A stretch of 64,000 nucleotides of DNA from Bacillus sp. 2B10 (GTDB lineage: Bacteria > Pseudomonadota > Alphaproteobacteria > Sphingomonadales > Sphingomonadaceae): NCBI GenBank assembly GCA_003946805.1, contig RPSH01000010.1:41310-105309 (forward strand). The letters are read 5' to 3'. This document shows, piece after piece, positions 1 through 11,478 of this stretch. Each line of letters opens with the position of its first letter. Position 1 is the first letter of the stretch. A program made the position numbers and the translations under genes. The notes under the pieces are model-generated. The model had not been told where the DNA came from. It worked only from the letters and a program-made list of their open reading frames with translations, and did no database searches.

Positions 1-169
1 GACGATTGGCGTCGAAGGCGTCCGCAAACGGGGACGGTTTCAGCCGCACATGCCGCATCGGGACCGGCGCCGCGCGGAGGCCGACCGAAGGCCCCGTCGC
101 CGCGACGACCGGCCGGGCGAGGAGGAGGGCGGCGCTGCCCGCCAGCAGTTCGCGTCGGGTCGGTCGCAT
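1..169 (-). CDS. GH127-like beta-L-arabinofuranosidase, N-terminal part (runs off the window)
   Basis: Only the first 56 codons are present. The start ATG is at 169-167. The protein opens with a twin-arginine-like export signal (MRPTRREL, then LLAGSAALLLARP) and continues with KPSPFADAFDANR, which resembles the start of GH127 (DUF1680) proteins. Such enzymes remove beta-L-arabinofuranose in the periplasm. The gene begins 5 nt after a truncated sugar permease, so an arabinose/galactose utilisation cluster is likely. The catalytic part is outside the window, so the family call rests on a short stretch. Confidence 0.6.
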   Translation of the reverse strand, partial: MRPTRRELLAGSAALLLARPVVAATGPSVGLRAAPVPMRHVRLKPSPFADAFDANR

Positions 170-174
170 GGTCT

Positions 175-387
175 TCACCCCTTTGCCGCGACCGGCTTCG
201 CCGACGGGATCGACGTGAAGAAACAGGCGATGAACAGCACGCTCTCGATCGGCGTCGTCTGCGTGTAGTTGCGGTCGAACACGTTTCGCGGGTGCGGCAG
301 CAGCGTGTTGTCGATGGCGGTGATGCCGCTCCACACGAAGAACAGGCTGGCGAGCAGCGTCAGCGCCTTGCCGTAGCCTTCTGTCAT
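175..387 (-). pseudogene. FHS-family sugar:H+ symporter (MFS), N-terminal remnant
   Basis: The 70 residues begin MTEGYGKALTLLASLFFVW and include the first transmembrane helix and the NNTLLPH-like and NYTQTT-like segments typical of glucose/galactose/fucose symporters. Full-length members are about 400-430 residues; this one stops after the second helix with an unrelated tail (KPVAAKG). Several conserved positions carry odd substitutions (IDNTLLPHPRN, FIACFFTS), consistent with loss of selection. The deletion endpoint is 5 nt before the GH127 start. Transport function is certainly lost. Confidence 0.75.
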
Positions 388-490
388 GGCCGGCGTTCCA
401 GCTGGCGCCGTTGAACCGATCGAACCCGCCATTCCACTCTCCGCGCAATTCGTGGTCCGGCGATCGATGCCGCCGTTTGCCACCCGGTAA

Positions 491-504
491 TATGTCTGAC
501 TATA
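491..504. promoter_or_regulatory. Possible FadR-type GntR operator (GTC-T-GAC core)
   Basis: TATGTCTGACTATA contains the symmetric core GTC-N-GAC bordered by A/T, the arrangement recognised by FadR-subfamily GntR regulators. It sits in the intergenic gap between the divergent permease/GH127 genes and the epimerase pseudogene, where a sugar-acid or sugar-responsive repressor would act. No regulator gene is visible here. This is a pattern match only. Confidence 0.3.
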
Positions 505-558
505 TCGCGCCCATATTGCGGTCAATGCGCAAGCCACGGGGGTGGGCCGCCGGGAGGG

Positions 559-1018
559 TTGCGGTCGATCCGGTACATCCTCGGGGCCGCTGCTTGCGCT
601 GCCATCGTCGGCGCAGGCCGCTCCTGCCTGTACGGCGCTGATGGCGTCAGCGCGCGGATCATGACGCTCGGCGCGACGCTGCAATCGTTCAGGGACCCCG
701 ATCGGGACGGCGAATTCCCCGACATCCCGCTCGGCCATGATGAAGCCGCCAGTTGCGTAACCAGACCCAATTTTCGGGGGCAGACGGTTGGCGTTATGCC
801 AGCCGGATCGCGGGCGGCAGGGTCGAGATCTATGGCAAGAGCCATCCATTGCCGTTCAACGACAAGACGAATTCGCTGCACGCGGGGCTAAGGGCTTCGA
901 CAGATATGTCTGGCGCATCACCGAAGTGAAATCCGGGCCGCAGGCCGGCGGGCGATCAGGGACATCACGGAACGCTTGAGGTCACCGTCACCTACAGTCT
1001 CGACGACATGGGCGCCCT
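559..1018 (+). pseudogene. Aldose 1-epimerase (galactose mutarotase), frameshifted and truncated
   Basis: Homology to galactose mutarotases continues through several frames. Segments are GVSARIMTLGATLQSF and PNFRGQTVG (frame starting at 559), then RYASRIAGGRVEIYGKSHP and NDKTNSLHAG (frame shift near 790), then KGFDRYVWRITEVKSG and GTLEVTVTYSLDDMGAL (further shifts near 890 and 950). Together they give the N-terminal half of a roughly 380-residue enzyme. Homology stops about 1,018, where an IS5-type remnant starts, so insertion plus point decay inactivated it. The likely original start is TTG at 559 after GGGAGG, preceding a signal-peptide-like stretch. Confidence 0.75.
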
Positions 1019-1640
1019 GAGAACCCGACCCATACTTCGAGTTCGGCGATGCGGCGGGTCATGCGCCTGATGGAAGCGATGATGAGCCATGCCCCGGAAG
1101 AAGCGACGGATGCCTCCCAGTCCTTGGCGAGACACCGGCATCGGTTGAGCCATGCGATGGTGCGCTCGACGACCCAGCGCCGGGGCAGGACGACGAAGCG
1201 GCGGGCATCGGAACGCCGGACGATCTCGATGACGAGATGGTCGGTATGCGCGATGGCAGTGGCCAGTTTGGGCCCGGCATAGCTGCCATCGGCGAAGAAG
1301 CGGTCGAGCGCAGGGCAGGCTTCGCGACAGCGTCGATGCTGCCACTGGCAGTCGGGACCAAGGTTAGAAGGGCCCGTACGCCGCTTAGCAGGATTAGCCG
1401 GTTCTGGCTCGCAATAGATTGGCAAGACTTGGGCCGGGCCTGTCCTCGTTTATTGCTGGCAGGATTGGCGCTGCCATGATGCACTGATTCTGCGGCATGC
1501 CGGGTCTTGGCAGAGCCGCATGCGCGGTGGCGCCGGTATGCAGCAGCCGGCCCATGTCGACATCGACGTGGCCAGGCATCATCCGGATGTTGCCTTCCGG
1601 CTATGCCTTTAATCGACAGTGTAGAACCGCTGCCCGGCGC
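1019..1640 (-). mobile_element. IS5-family insertion sequence remnant (degraded transposase)
   Basis: Reading leftward, the C-terminal two thirds of an IS5-family DDE transposase can be pieced together from more than one frame. A region like GHVDVDMGRLLHTGATAH is followed by RFFADGSYAGPKLATAI and VVLPRRWVVERTIAWLNRC, then WLIIASIRRMTRRIAELEV. The last block is the conserved C-terminal signature with the catalytic Glu region (RRWVVERT). Frame shifts and the missing N-terminal third show it is dead. I could not find a matching inverted repeat at the right end, so that end is truncated near 1,640. Confidence 0.7.
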
Positions 1641-1670
1641 GGGCAAAGCGACCCCGTGCCGGAAAAGCTT

Positions 1671-3930
<2,260 letters not shown>

Positions 3931-3954
3931 CGTTCGCTGCCAACTCGAATCATG

Positions 3955-4009
3955 TTCGTATGCGAAGTATATAGTTCGCGAGCGAAATACAATTATGATC
4001 TTTCGCGAA
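3955..4009. promoter_or_regulatory. Three TTCG-N-CGAA palindromes, candidate MarR operators overlapping the promoter
   Basis: Two 12-bp dyads, TTCGTATGCGAA (3955-3966) and TTCGCGAGCGAA (3975-3986), start exactly 20 bp apart, about two helical turns. A third, TTCGCGAA, is at 4002-4009. Read leftward, an AT-rich stretch with TTGTAT and TATACT-like hexamers overlaps the first two, so occupancy would block the marR promoter. The nearest copy ends 25 bp before the marR ATG. The regulator assignment follows from position. Confidence 0.6.
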
Positions 4010-4132
4010 TGCGCCGGTGACACCGCGCGACAGCGCCGCGGGATCGGCTCCCGTTCATCGAATCGCTGCTATCGGGACCGAACCAGGGGGCGAAGAGAGC
4101 GTTTACGCCCCGGAGTTCTGGCAGGAGGTTTC

Positions 4133-4786
4133 ATGAAGGCGCTTTTCGTTCTGGTTCCCGCACTCGCGCTCGCCGGCATGGCGGCCCCGGCGACCGCCGC
4201 TCCGCAACAGCGCGGCACGCAGGCGCAGCGTGCCGACAATGCGCGCCAGTCCGCCGCCCTGCGTGCGCGGATCGGTCAGGTCGAGGCCCGGATCGCCCAG
4301 GCCGAGCAGACCCGCGCGATCGATCGCACGCAAGCCACCCTCCTGCGCCGCGACGTCGCACGGACTCGACAGGACCTGACCCGCCTGTCGCGCAGGCAGG
4401 GCTTCGTCAGTCCCGCCGAACTCGCCTCGTTCAACCGTACGCTCGGCGGCATCGATGTCGTACTCGACAATCGCGGTGTCGCGCGCAGCCTGGCCGGGGA
4501 CGTGCCGAACCACCACGGTCACGGCCATGCCGGTGGCCGCGATCCGCGGCAGGACTTCACCGACCGCGGTTTTCCGACGGCGGAGCGGCATTACGGCAAC
4601 GACGCGCTGCCAAGCGCCGAGGTGACGGCCTTCCAGCGCACCGACGCCCGCCTGCGCTATCGCAACGCCCGTATCGAGCGCGACGGCAACGGCTGCGCGG
4701 TCTACGAAGGCACCGCGCGCGACGGGAAGGTTCGCCGGGAACGCCTGCTGTCGCCGTCGGGTCAGCCGATCTGCACGCGGCGCTGA
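4133..4786 (+). CDS. Secreted hypothetical protein with coiled-coil-like N-terminal half
   Basis: 217 residues. The start follows an excellent ribosome site (GCAGGAGG). A Sec signal peptide (MKALFVLVPALALAGMAAPATA) is evident. The mature N-terminal half is Ala/Arg/Gln-rich with heptad-like spacing (LRARIGQVEARIAQAEQT), then comes a His/Gly-rich linker (HHGHGHAGG). The C-terminal 60 residues are compact with two cysteines (NGCAVYEGTARDGK and QPICTRR) that could form a disulfide. I recognise no family. Similar envelope proteins are common in sphingomonads. The His-rich linker could bind metal, but that is a guess. Confidence 0.75.
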   Translation: MKALFVLVPALALAGMAAPATAAPQQRGTQAQRADNARQSAALRARIGQVEARIAQAEQTRAIDRTQATLLRRDVARTRQDLTRLSRRQGFVSPAELASFNRTLGGIDVVLDNRGVARSLAGDVPNHHGHGHAGGRDPRQDFTDRGFPTAERHYGNDALPSAEVTAFQRTDARLRYRNARIERDGNGCAVYEGTARDGKVRRERLLSPSGQPICTRR

Positions 4787-4884
4787 CCCGACCCCGGGGA
4801 TGATGATGGGTGGTGCAGTATCCTCTTTCAACCGATGAAACTGGATGGATGGTTGATGGTTAACCGGTAGAAACGGAGAAGAAA

Positions 4885-5145
4885 ATGAAAGTGTTTTTCG
4901 CCGCGATCGCCCTGACGTTTGTAGCATCACCCGTTCTCGCCGACACGCCGGGCGCCAACTGGCTTCCATCCGGCAAGGTCGGTGCCGCCATCGCCAAACA
5001 GGGATACCAGATGACCAAGGTCGAAGCCGACGACGGTCACTGGGAAGGCGAGATGACGAAGAATGGACGGCTGTATGAATTTCACGCGGACCCTCGCACC
5101 GGCAAGCTAATGAGCGTGAAGCCCAAGCATCGGGGTCACGACTAA
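4885..5145 (+). CDS. Small periplasmic PepSY-domain protein
   Basis: 86 residues with a signal peptide (MKVFFAAIALTFVASPVLA) and a single PepSY-like domain: IAKQGYQMTKVEADDGHWEGEMTKNG followed in the next strand by YEFHADPRTGKLMSVK. PepSY domains are typically inhibitory or binding modules in the periplasm. AACGGAGAAGAAA precedes the start. It is the last rightward gene before a convergent hairpin terminator. Confidence 0.8.
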   Translation: MKVFFAAIALTFVASPVLADTPGANWLPSGKVGAAIAKQGYQMTKVEADDGHWEGEMTKNGRLYEFHADPRTGKLMSVKPKHRGHD

Positions 5146-5200
5146 TCCCGACAGGGCGATCCTGCGACGGTAACACGTGGGACCGTGACGTTACGATGAT

Positions 5201-5250
5201 CCGCTCTCCGGCGTGACGAAGGTCGTCGCGACGCCGGAGAGCGGTGATTT
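5201..5250 (+). terminator. Hairpin terminator between convergent genes
   Basis: CCGCTCTCCGGCGT (5201-5214) pairs perfectly with ACGCCGGAGAGCGG (5231-5244), a 14-bp stem with a 16-nt loop. It is followed by TGATTTTC on the + strand. It lies between the PepSY gene stop (5145) and the convergent DUF1330 gene stop (5251), so it can serve the rightward transcript and probably both. Confidence 0.75.
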
Positions 5251-5544
5251 TCAGCCGTCGAGTCCCTCGACGATCATCGAGCGATAGTCGGCGCCCAGAA
5301 AGCGATGCTTCAACGCCACCTGATGTTCGGGGCTGTCGTAGAAGGCGCGCGCCGCCTCCATGGTGTCGAACCACGCGATGACGACGCCTTCGGGCGCGGC
5401 GCCCTCCAGCGGATGGAGCGCACCATAGGCGGCCACCACGGTCGCCCCGGACGTCGCCAGCAGCGGCGTCACCAGATCGGCATAGAATTTCAGTTCCTCC
5501 GCATCGCGGGCGCGCTTACGGATGAAGATGGCATACGCACTCAT
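5251..5544 (-). CDS. DUF1330 family protein (dimeric alpha-beta barrel fold)
   Basis: 97 residues beginning MSAYAIFIRKRARDAEEL. The pattern of a beta strand, a helix, LHPLEGAAPEGVVIAWFDTMEAA, and FYDSPEHQ near residues 60-75 is typical of DUF1330. The start at 5,544 has GGAG 6 nt upstream; a longer in-frame start overlaps the preceding oxidoreductase gene. These small proteins often accompany oxidoreductases or act in stress responses, with function mostly unknown. It follows the MDR oxidoreductase on the same strand and probably shares its transcript. Confidence 0.8.
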   Translation of the reverse strand: MSAYAIFIRKRARDAEELKFYADLVTPLLATSGATVVAAYGALHPLEGAAPEGVVIAWFDTMEAARAFYDSPEHQVALKHRFLGADYRSMIVEGLDG

Positions 5545-5578
5545 CGTCTCCATCACAGGTGGGTCGGGTGTTGGTCGC

Positions 5579-6577
5579 TCAATGCTCAATGACGACCTTG
5601 CCGAACACCTGGCGGCGGCCGAGATGCTCGATCGCGGCGCGCGCGTCGTCGAAGCTAAAGCGGCGGTCGATCATCGGCTTCAGGCCGGTGCGCTCGACGA
5701 AGCGGACCAGGTCCTCCAGGTCGCGGCGGCTGCCGGTGGTGATGCCCTGAAACCGCGCATAGCTGAGGAACATCGACAGATAGTCGACGCCGCCCTCGAA
5801 CCCGCCGAGCACACCGACCATCGACACCTGACCGCCCGCCGCGACCGCCTTGAGCGACTGGGAAAAGGTCGCCGCGCCGACCGTGTCCACGACGCGGTCC
5901 ACGCCGTGTTCGGTCATCGCGCGCGCCATCGCGCCCCATTCCGGATCGGTGTCGTGACGGATGACCTCGTCGGCCCCCAGTGCGTGCAGCCGGTCCGCCT
6001 TGTCCGTGCTCGACGTGGTGGCAATGACGCGCGCGCCGAGCGCCTTGGCGATCTGTACCGCGAAGATCGAAACACCGCCGGTCCCCTGCGTCAGCACGAT
6101 GTCGCCGGCGCGCACACCGGCCAGCGCGGTCCAGGCGGTGACGCCCGAACAGACCAGCGCGGCGGCCTGTTCGAACGACAGTCCGTCGGGCGCGCGGACC
6201 ACGGTTTCAGCACCGACGACCTTGTATTCGGTCAGCCAGCCATCGACGTTGAGCGAGTATTGTGCGGCCGCACTGACACCGTTGAAACCGCCGCCGAACC
6301 ATTCGGGGAAGAAGCTGTTGATGACGCGGTCGCCGGGTGCGAAGCGGGTGACGCCGGGGCCGACAGCCTCGATCTCTCCCGCCGCGTCAGACAGCGGCAC
6401 GACGTCGGGCTTGACGGGGGCGGGGATCATGCCGGTCAGCAGCGCGAGGTCGCGGAAGTTGAGCGCGGTGGCGCGGACCCGGATCAGCACCTGTCCCGGA
6501 CCGGGGACGGGCACCGCTTCATCTACGATCTTCAGGTCGTCGAGCGAGCCGGCCTTGGTCATTCTGTAGGTACGCAT
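5579..6577 (-). CDS. NAD(P)-dependent MDR-superfamily alcohol dehydrogenase/quinone oxidoreductase-like
   Basis: 332 residues. It has the GroES-like N-terminal part (PGPGQVLIRVRATALNFRDL, PLSDAAGEIEAVGPGV) and a Rossmann domain with the nucleotide loop TQGTGGVSIFAVQIAKALGA near residue 165. The usual structural-zinc cysteines are absent, and the residue after the first strand is the N-F-R-D motif of zinc-poor MDR enzymes. CAGGAG precedes the ATG. It is divergent from an AraC regulator across a 102-bp gap containing a palindrome, so that regulator probably controls it. Substrate unknown. Confidence 0.85.
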   Translation of the reverse strand: MRTYRMTKAGSLDDLKIVDEAVPVPGPGQVLIRVRATALNFRDLALLTGMIPAPVKPDVVPLSDAAGEIEAVGPGVTRFAPGDRVINSFFPEWFGGGFNGVSAAAQYSLNVDGWLTEYKVVGAETVVRAPDGLSFEQAAALVCSGVTAWTALAGVRAGDIVLTQGTGGVSIFAVQIAKALGARVIATTSSTDKADRLHALGADEVIRHDTDPEWGAMARAMTEHGVDRVVDTVGAATFSQSLKAVAAGGQVSMVGVLGGFEGGVDYLSMFLSYARFQGITTGSRRDLEDLVRFVERTGLKPMIDRRFSFDDARAAIEHLGRRQVFGKVVIEH

Positions 6578-6636
6578 GGTTTGTCTCCTGTCTTGCTGAT
6601 CGACAGATAGGCGGACCGGGCGATACGGATAATAGC

Positions 6637-6649
6637 TCAAAGGCTTTGA
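6637..6649. promoter_or_regulatory. Palindrome TCAAAG-G-CTTTGA in a divergent promoter region
   Basis: A perfect 13-bp dyad lies between the MDR oxidoreductase start (6577, leftward) and the araC-like gene start (6680, rightward). It is a candidate operator for the AraC-type protein or another regulator. The assignment is positional only. Confidence 0.35.
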
Positions 6650-6679
6650 TTCCTGACCGATCGTCCAGCACGATGCGCC

Positions 6680-7651
6680 ATGGACCTCTTCGATGACGTC
6701 GTGAGCGCGATGAGCGTGGCCAGTTCGCTCTATGTCCGGGTCCGGCTAAGCGCGCCGTGGGGCGTCGCGTTCGACACCGGCTATCAGGCGCGGCTGATGA
6801 TGGTGGCGGACGGTGAGGGCTGGCTGCTGAAGGCCGGCGACGCGCCGCTCCGCGTGGCCGAGGGCGACTGCCTCATCATCAAGGAGGGCACGCGCTTCGC
6901 GATGGCGGATGCGCCCGACAGCCGCATCGTCGATTGCGCCGAACTGTTCGTACACCTGCCCGGCTTCTCGGCGGAAACGGGGTTCACCACCATCCCTGAC
7001 CGCACCGTCCGTCACGGCGGGGAGGGCGCGGTGATGGAGATCGTGTCGGCACGGCTGTCGTTCGATCCGGTCGCGGCCGAACCGCTGCTGGCGGTGCTGC
7101 CCGACCTGCTCCACGTCCGGCTGGGCGACGATCATCTGCCGCTGCTGGAGACGACGCTGCGGCTGATCGGGCTGGAGAGTCTGGGCGACGGGCTGGGCGC
7201 CGATCTGGCGGTCGAGCGGCTGACCGACGTGCTGTTCATCCAGGCGATCCGCGCATGGGCGGCGGCGGACGGGTCACAGGCCGGGGGCTGGCTCGCCGCG
7301 TTGCGCCACCGCTCGCTCGCCCGCGTGATCCGGCAGGTCCATGCCGACATCGCGCGCGACTGGACGGTCGAGGACATGGCCGAGGTGGCGGGCGTCTCGC
7401 GCTCGACCTTCGCGCAGCATTTCCGCGCGGTGCTGGGCGAAACGCCGCTGAACTACGTCACGCGGTGGCGGATGTACCGCGCCAAGATCCTGACGCGCAA
7501 AGGTGCTGCACTGGCGGAGGTCGCCGTCCGGGTCGGATACGACTCCGACACCGCGCTCAGCCGTGCGTTCCGCCGGATGGAGGGGCTGGCCCCCGGCGAA
7601 TGGCGGCGCACCATCGGCGGTCAGGTCGCGGGCGTACCGATCGCCGCCTAA
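6680..7651 (+). CDS. AraC-family transcriptional regulator with cupin sensor domain
   Basis: 323 residues. The N-terminal cupin-type sensor (residues about 1-180) contains GYQARLMMVADGEGW and EGDCLIIKEGTRFAMAD, as in AraC regulators with a cupin_6 domain. The C-terminal double helix-turn-helix has WTVEDMAEVAGVSRSTFAQ and RKGAALAEVAVRVGYDSDTA, ending FRRMEGLAPGEWRR. Such proteins often activate a divergent oxidoreductase gene, which matches the MDR gene at 5579-6577. Its stop codon overlaps that of the convergent esterase gene by 4 nt. Confidence 0.9.
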   Translation: MDLFDDVVSAMSVASSLYVRVRLSAPWGVAFDTGYQARLMMVADGEGWLLKAGDAPLRVAEGDCLIIKEGTRFAMADAPDSRIVDCAELFVHLPGFSAETGFTTIPDRTVRHGGEGAVMEIVSARLSFDPVAAEPLLAVLPDLLHVRLGDDHLPLLETTLRLIGLESLGDGLGADLAVERLTDVLFIQAIRAWAAADGSQAGGWLAALRHRSLARVIRQVHADIARDWTVEDMAEVAGVSRSTFAQHFRAVLGETPLNYVTRWRMYRAKILTRKGAALAEVAVRVGYDSDTALSRAFRRMEGLAPGEWRRTIGGQVAGVPIAA

Positions 7652-8655
7652 CCGGTCGATGCGAGAATGAAGGCCGCGGCCTCGTCCAGCGCGCGCTCCG
7701 CCTCGGGGATCGGCGCGGCCAGCCAGACGTGGAACATGCCGGGATATTCCGACAGGCGCAGATCGGTGCCGCTCGCCCGCGCACTCGTCGCGAGGCGTCG
7801 CGCGTCGGACACCAGGATATCGTCGGTCCCCGCCAGCACGAGCATCGCGGGCAGGCCCGCGAGCGACCCGAACAGCGGGCTGATGACGGGATCGTTGGTC
7901 CGGCGCGCGCCAGCCCATGAGAAGCCCGCGTCGCGCAACCGGTCGATCGACAGGATATGGTCGCGCTTCGCGATCTCGGTCTGTGCGGGATCGCTGACGG
8001 TGGCGTCCGCCCAGGGCGAGATGAGGACGAGCCGCGCGGGCAGCGGCGTGCCGCGGTCGCGCCACCGCTGGCACAGCGACAACGCGATCCCGCCGCCCGC
8101 CGAATCGCCCGCGATGACGACGTTCTGCGCGCCGACCGCGGCGACCATCTCGGCATAGAGTGCGTCGATCATCGCGAAGGCCGGTTGCCAGTCGTGCTCC
8201 GGCGCCAGCGGATAGAGCGGCACGGTCAGCTCGACACCGGTCCGCGCCGCCAGCCCGCCCAGGATCGGCCAATGTTCCTTCAGCAGGTCGAGCTGGAACG
8301 CGCCGCCGTGGAGGTAGATCAGGCGCAGGTTCGTCGTCGCCTCGCGCGCGGCGACGACATAGGCGCTGCCACCGGCGATGGCGCGCAGGTCGATGGCGAA
8401 CCGCGACGCGATCCGTTCGGGCGGGGCCGCCGGTCCCGCCGCGCAATTGAGCGCGATCAGCGCCGCGTTGCCCTCCGGCGTATCGGTCGCCCCCACGCGA
8501 TCGCGGCGCTTGATGAGGGCGACGATCGCTTCGGCCTTGGCGCTGCGATGGTTGCGCCGCGCGCGCATCGAAAGCAGCGCCGCCCCCAGCCCGACCGCCG
8601 CCCCGGCGGCGAGCAGCGCGACGGCGACGCCGCGTCCCCCCTTGTCGTCACCCAT
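7648..8655 (-). CDS. Alpha/beta hydrolase of the hormone-sensitive lipase family (family IV esterase)
   Basis: 335 residues. The hydrophobic N-terminus (GVAVALLAAGAAVGLGAALLS) predicts a membrane anchor or signal. The oxyanion-hole motif YLHGGAF, the nucleophile elbow GDSAGGG, the acid segment LAGTDDILVSDAR and the final histidine in YPGMFHVW form the HSL-type catalytic set. It starts 17 nt after the flavin dehydrogenase gene, so the two are very likely cotranscribed and may process a steroid- or terpenoid-like ester; the substrate is inferred. The start at 8,655 was chosen because upstream sequence lies inside the dehydrogenase gene. Confidence 0.88.
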   Translation of the reverse strand: MGDDKGGRGVAVALLAAGAAVGLGAALLSMRARRNHRSAKAEAIVALIKRRDRVGATDTPEGNAALIALNCAAGPAAPPERIASRFAIDLRAIAGGSAYVVAAREATTNLRLIYLHGGAFQLDLLKEHWPILGGLAARTGVELTVPLYPLAPEHDWQPAFAMIDALYAEMVAAVGAQNVVIAGDSAGGGIALSLCQRWRDRGTPLPARLVLISPWADATVSDPAQTEIAKRDHILSIDRLRDAGFSWAGARRTNDPVISPLFGSLAGLPAMLVLAGTDDILVSDARRLATSARASGTDLRLSEYPGMFHVWLAAPIPEAERALDEAAAFILASTG

Positions 8656-8672
8656 CACGAGATCCCCTCCCC

Positions 8673-10328
<1,656 letters not shown>

Positions 10329-10383
10329 CGTGATCTCCGTCACTTGCTGTACCGGCGACCGGGATACATCGAAATCAACGGGA

Positions 10384-10407
10384 AGATTGTCGGATATACG
10401 ACAATCT
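10384..10407. promoter_or_regulatory. Crp/Fnr-type operator: TTGTCG-N6-CGACAA within a 9+9 bp dyad
   Basis: AGATTGTCG (10384-10392) and CGACAATCT (10399-10407) are perfect inverted arms separated by GATATA. The T(N)GTCG-N6-CGACA layout has the geometry of Crp/Fnr family sites (TGTGA-N6-TCACA). It is between the crp-like stop (10423) and the flavin dehydrogenase start (10328). No T-run follows on the leftward strand, which argues against a terminator. It probably controls the dehydrogenase-esterase pair. Confidence 0.6.
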
Positions 10408-10422
10408 CGTTTTGGGGCAGCG

Positions 10423-11088
10423 TCAGTCGCCCTGCGCGATGCCGGTCAGGTCGCCCGTCACCCGGACGCTTCCATAGCCCAGTTCGATCAGGCCGCGACG
10501 ACGCAGGTCCTGCAACACCGCGTTCACCGTCTGGCGCGACAGGCCGACATTGGCGGCGAGTTCGTCCTGCGCGATCGACAGCGGCACACCCGGACGGCGG
10601 CCGTCGAGCGCCTGGAGCAGCAGCGCGACCCGGCCGGCAGCGGGCATCGACAGGAGGTTGCGGATAGACGCCAGCGCCGCGCGCTGGTGCAGGCTCGCCA
10701 TCCGCCCGATCGCCCGCCAGAGCCCGGGCGTTTCCGCACCGATCTTGGCAAGATCGCCGTGCGAGATATGAAGGACCACGCTGTTGCCGTGCGAGACGGC
10801 GTCCTGCTGGCGTGGTCCGTCGTCGAGGCTCGACGCCTCGCCGAACCACTCGCCCGGCCCGGCCAGCAACAGCAGGAATCCGATGCCCTGCGGCGAATAG
10901 CCCGTTAGCCGGACCTGCCCCTCGACCACCGCATACAGCCCGTCGGGCGGGTCGCCCTGCCGATAGACCGCGGCGCCATCGGTCAACGACCGGACTCCGG
11001 CCGCAGCGGAGACGGCGCTCCGGAGTGCGGCATCCGACGCCTTGAACCATTGGGATTGCGTGACTTCCCATGTGTCGAACACGGCCAT
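10423..11088 (-). CDS. Crp/Fnr-family transcriptional regulator
   Basis: 221 residues from ATG 11,088 (a GTG 9 nt upstream is possible). The cyclic-nucleotide-binding-like beta roll runs from GAAVYRQGDPPDGLYAVVEG to GEWFGEASSLDDGPR. The C-terminal winged HTH is LSIAQDELAANVGLSRQTVN with LQDLRRRGLIELGYGSVRV. There is no Fnr-type cysteine cluster; PGEWFGE resembles, but does not fully match, the cAMP phosphate-binding cassette of true Crp. It precedes the flavin dehydrogenase gene with a Crp-like dyad between them, so it is probably the local regulator. Confidence 0.88.
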   Translation of the reverse strand: MAVFDTWEVTQSQWFKASDAALRSAVSAAAGVRSLTDGAAVYRQGDPPDGLYAVVEGQVRLTGYSPQGIGFLLLLAGPGEWFGEASSLDDGPRQQDAVSHGNSVVLHISHGDLAKIGAETPGLWRAIGRMASLHQRAALASIRNLLSMPAAGRVALLLQALDGRRPGVPLSIAQDELAANVGLSRQTVNAVLQDLRRRGLIELGYGSVRVTGDLTGIAQGD

Positions 11089-11478
11089 CAATCGCACACC
11101 CTGTGCTGTGGGAGGAACTGGCGGCCGTCCGATGCCTTCGATCGGGTTTCCTGGCGAAGGACGAACGCGGCATTCCGTTTTTCAGTCTATCCGATGGCGT
11201 ACGGCGCCGGACAGCCTAGTTGCCGACGACCGCGGGGCATCGACCATCCCCCTCCACTGCGCACTCGATCACGGTCAGTATCCCGAAGTGAGGGGATGAG
11301 GACATGCGGCGACGCTCGACGAACTGGTGCGCGAACTCGATGCCGTCGCGATCTCTTCGTCCGGTAATCTCCCGCCCCGTTCGGGCGACCGTACCGGGCA
11401 GGCGGTGACCGAATGTCCCGGATATCCGGCCGAACCTGCCCAATGCTTTGCGAACCATCAAATGCCGGGATCAAACAC
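11089..11478. other. 390-nt gap without a convincing gene
   Basis: The + strand has an open stretch of about 55 codons (roughly 11,315-11,482, containing TLDELVRELDAVAISSSG) with good codon use but no start and no recognisable family. It follows an in-frame TGA and may be the tail of a decayed gene. The rest holds the upstream region of the crp-like gene. I see no RNA gene here. Confidence 0.4.

Noticed and set aside
10384..10407. Terminator for the crp-like gene
   Set aside because: The dyad lacks a following T-run, and its TGTCG-N6-CGACA geometry suits an operator better.
11216..11461. An 81-codon minus-strand gene
   Set aside because: No ribosome site, no family, and the opposite strand has equally good codon use in the same stretch.
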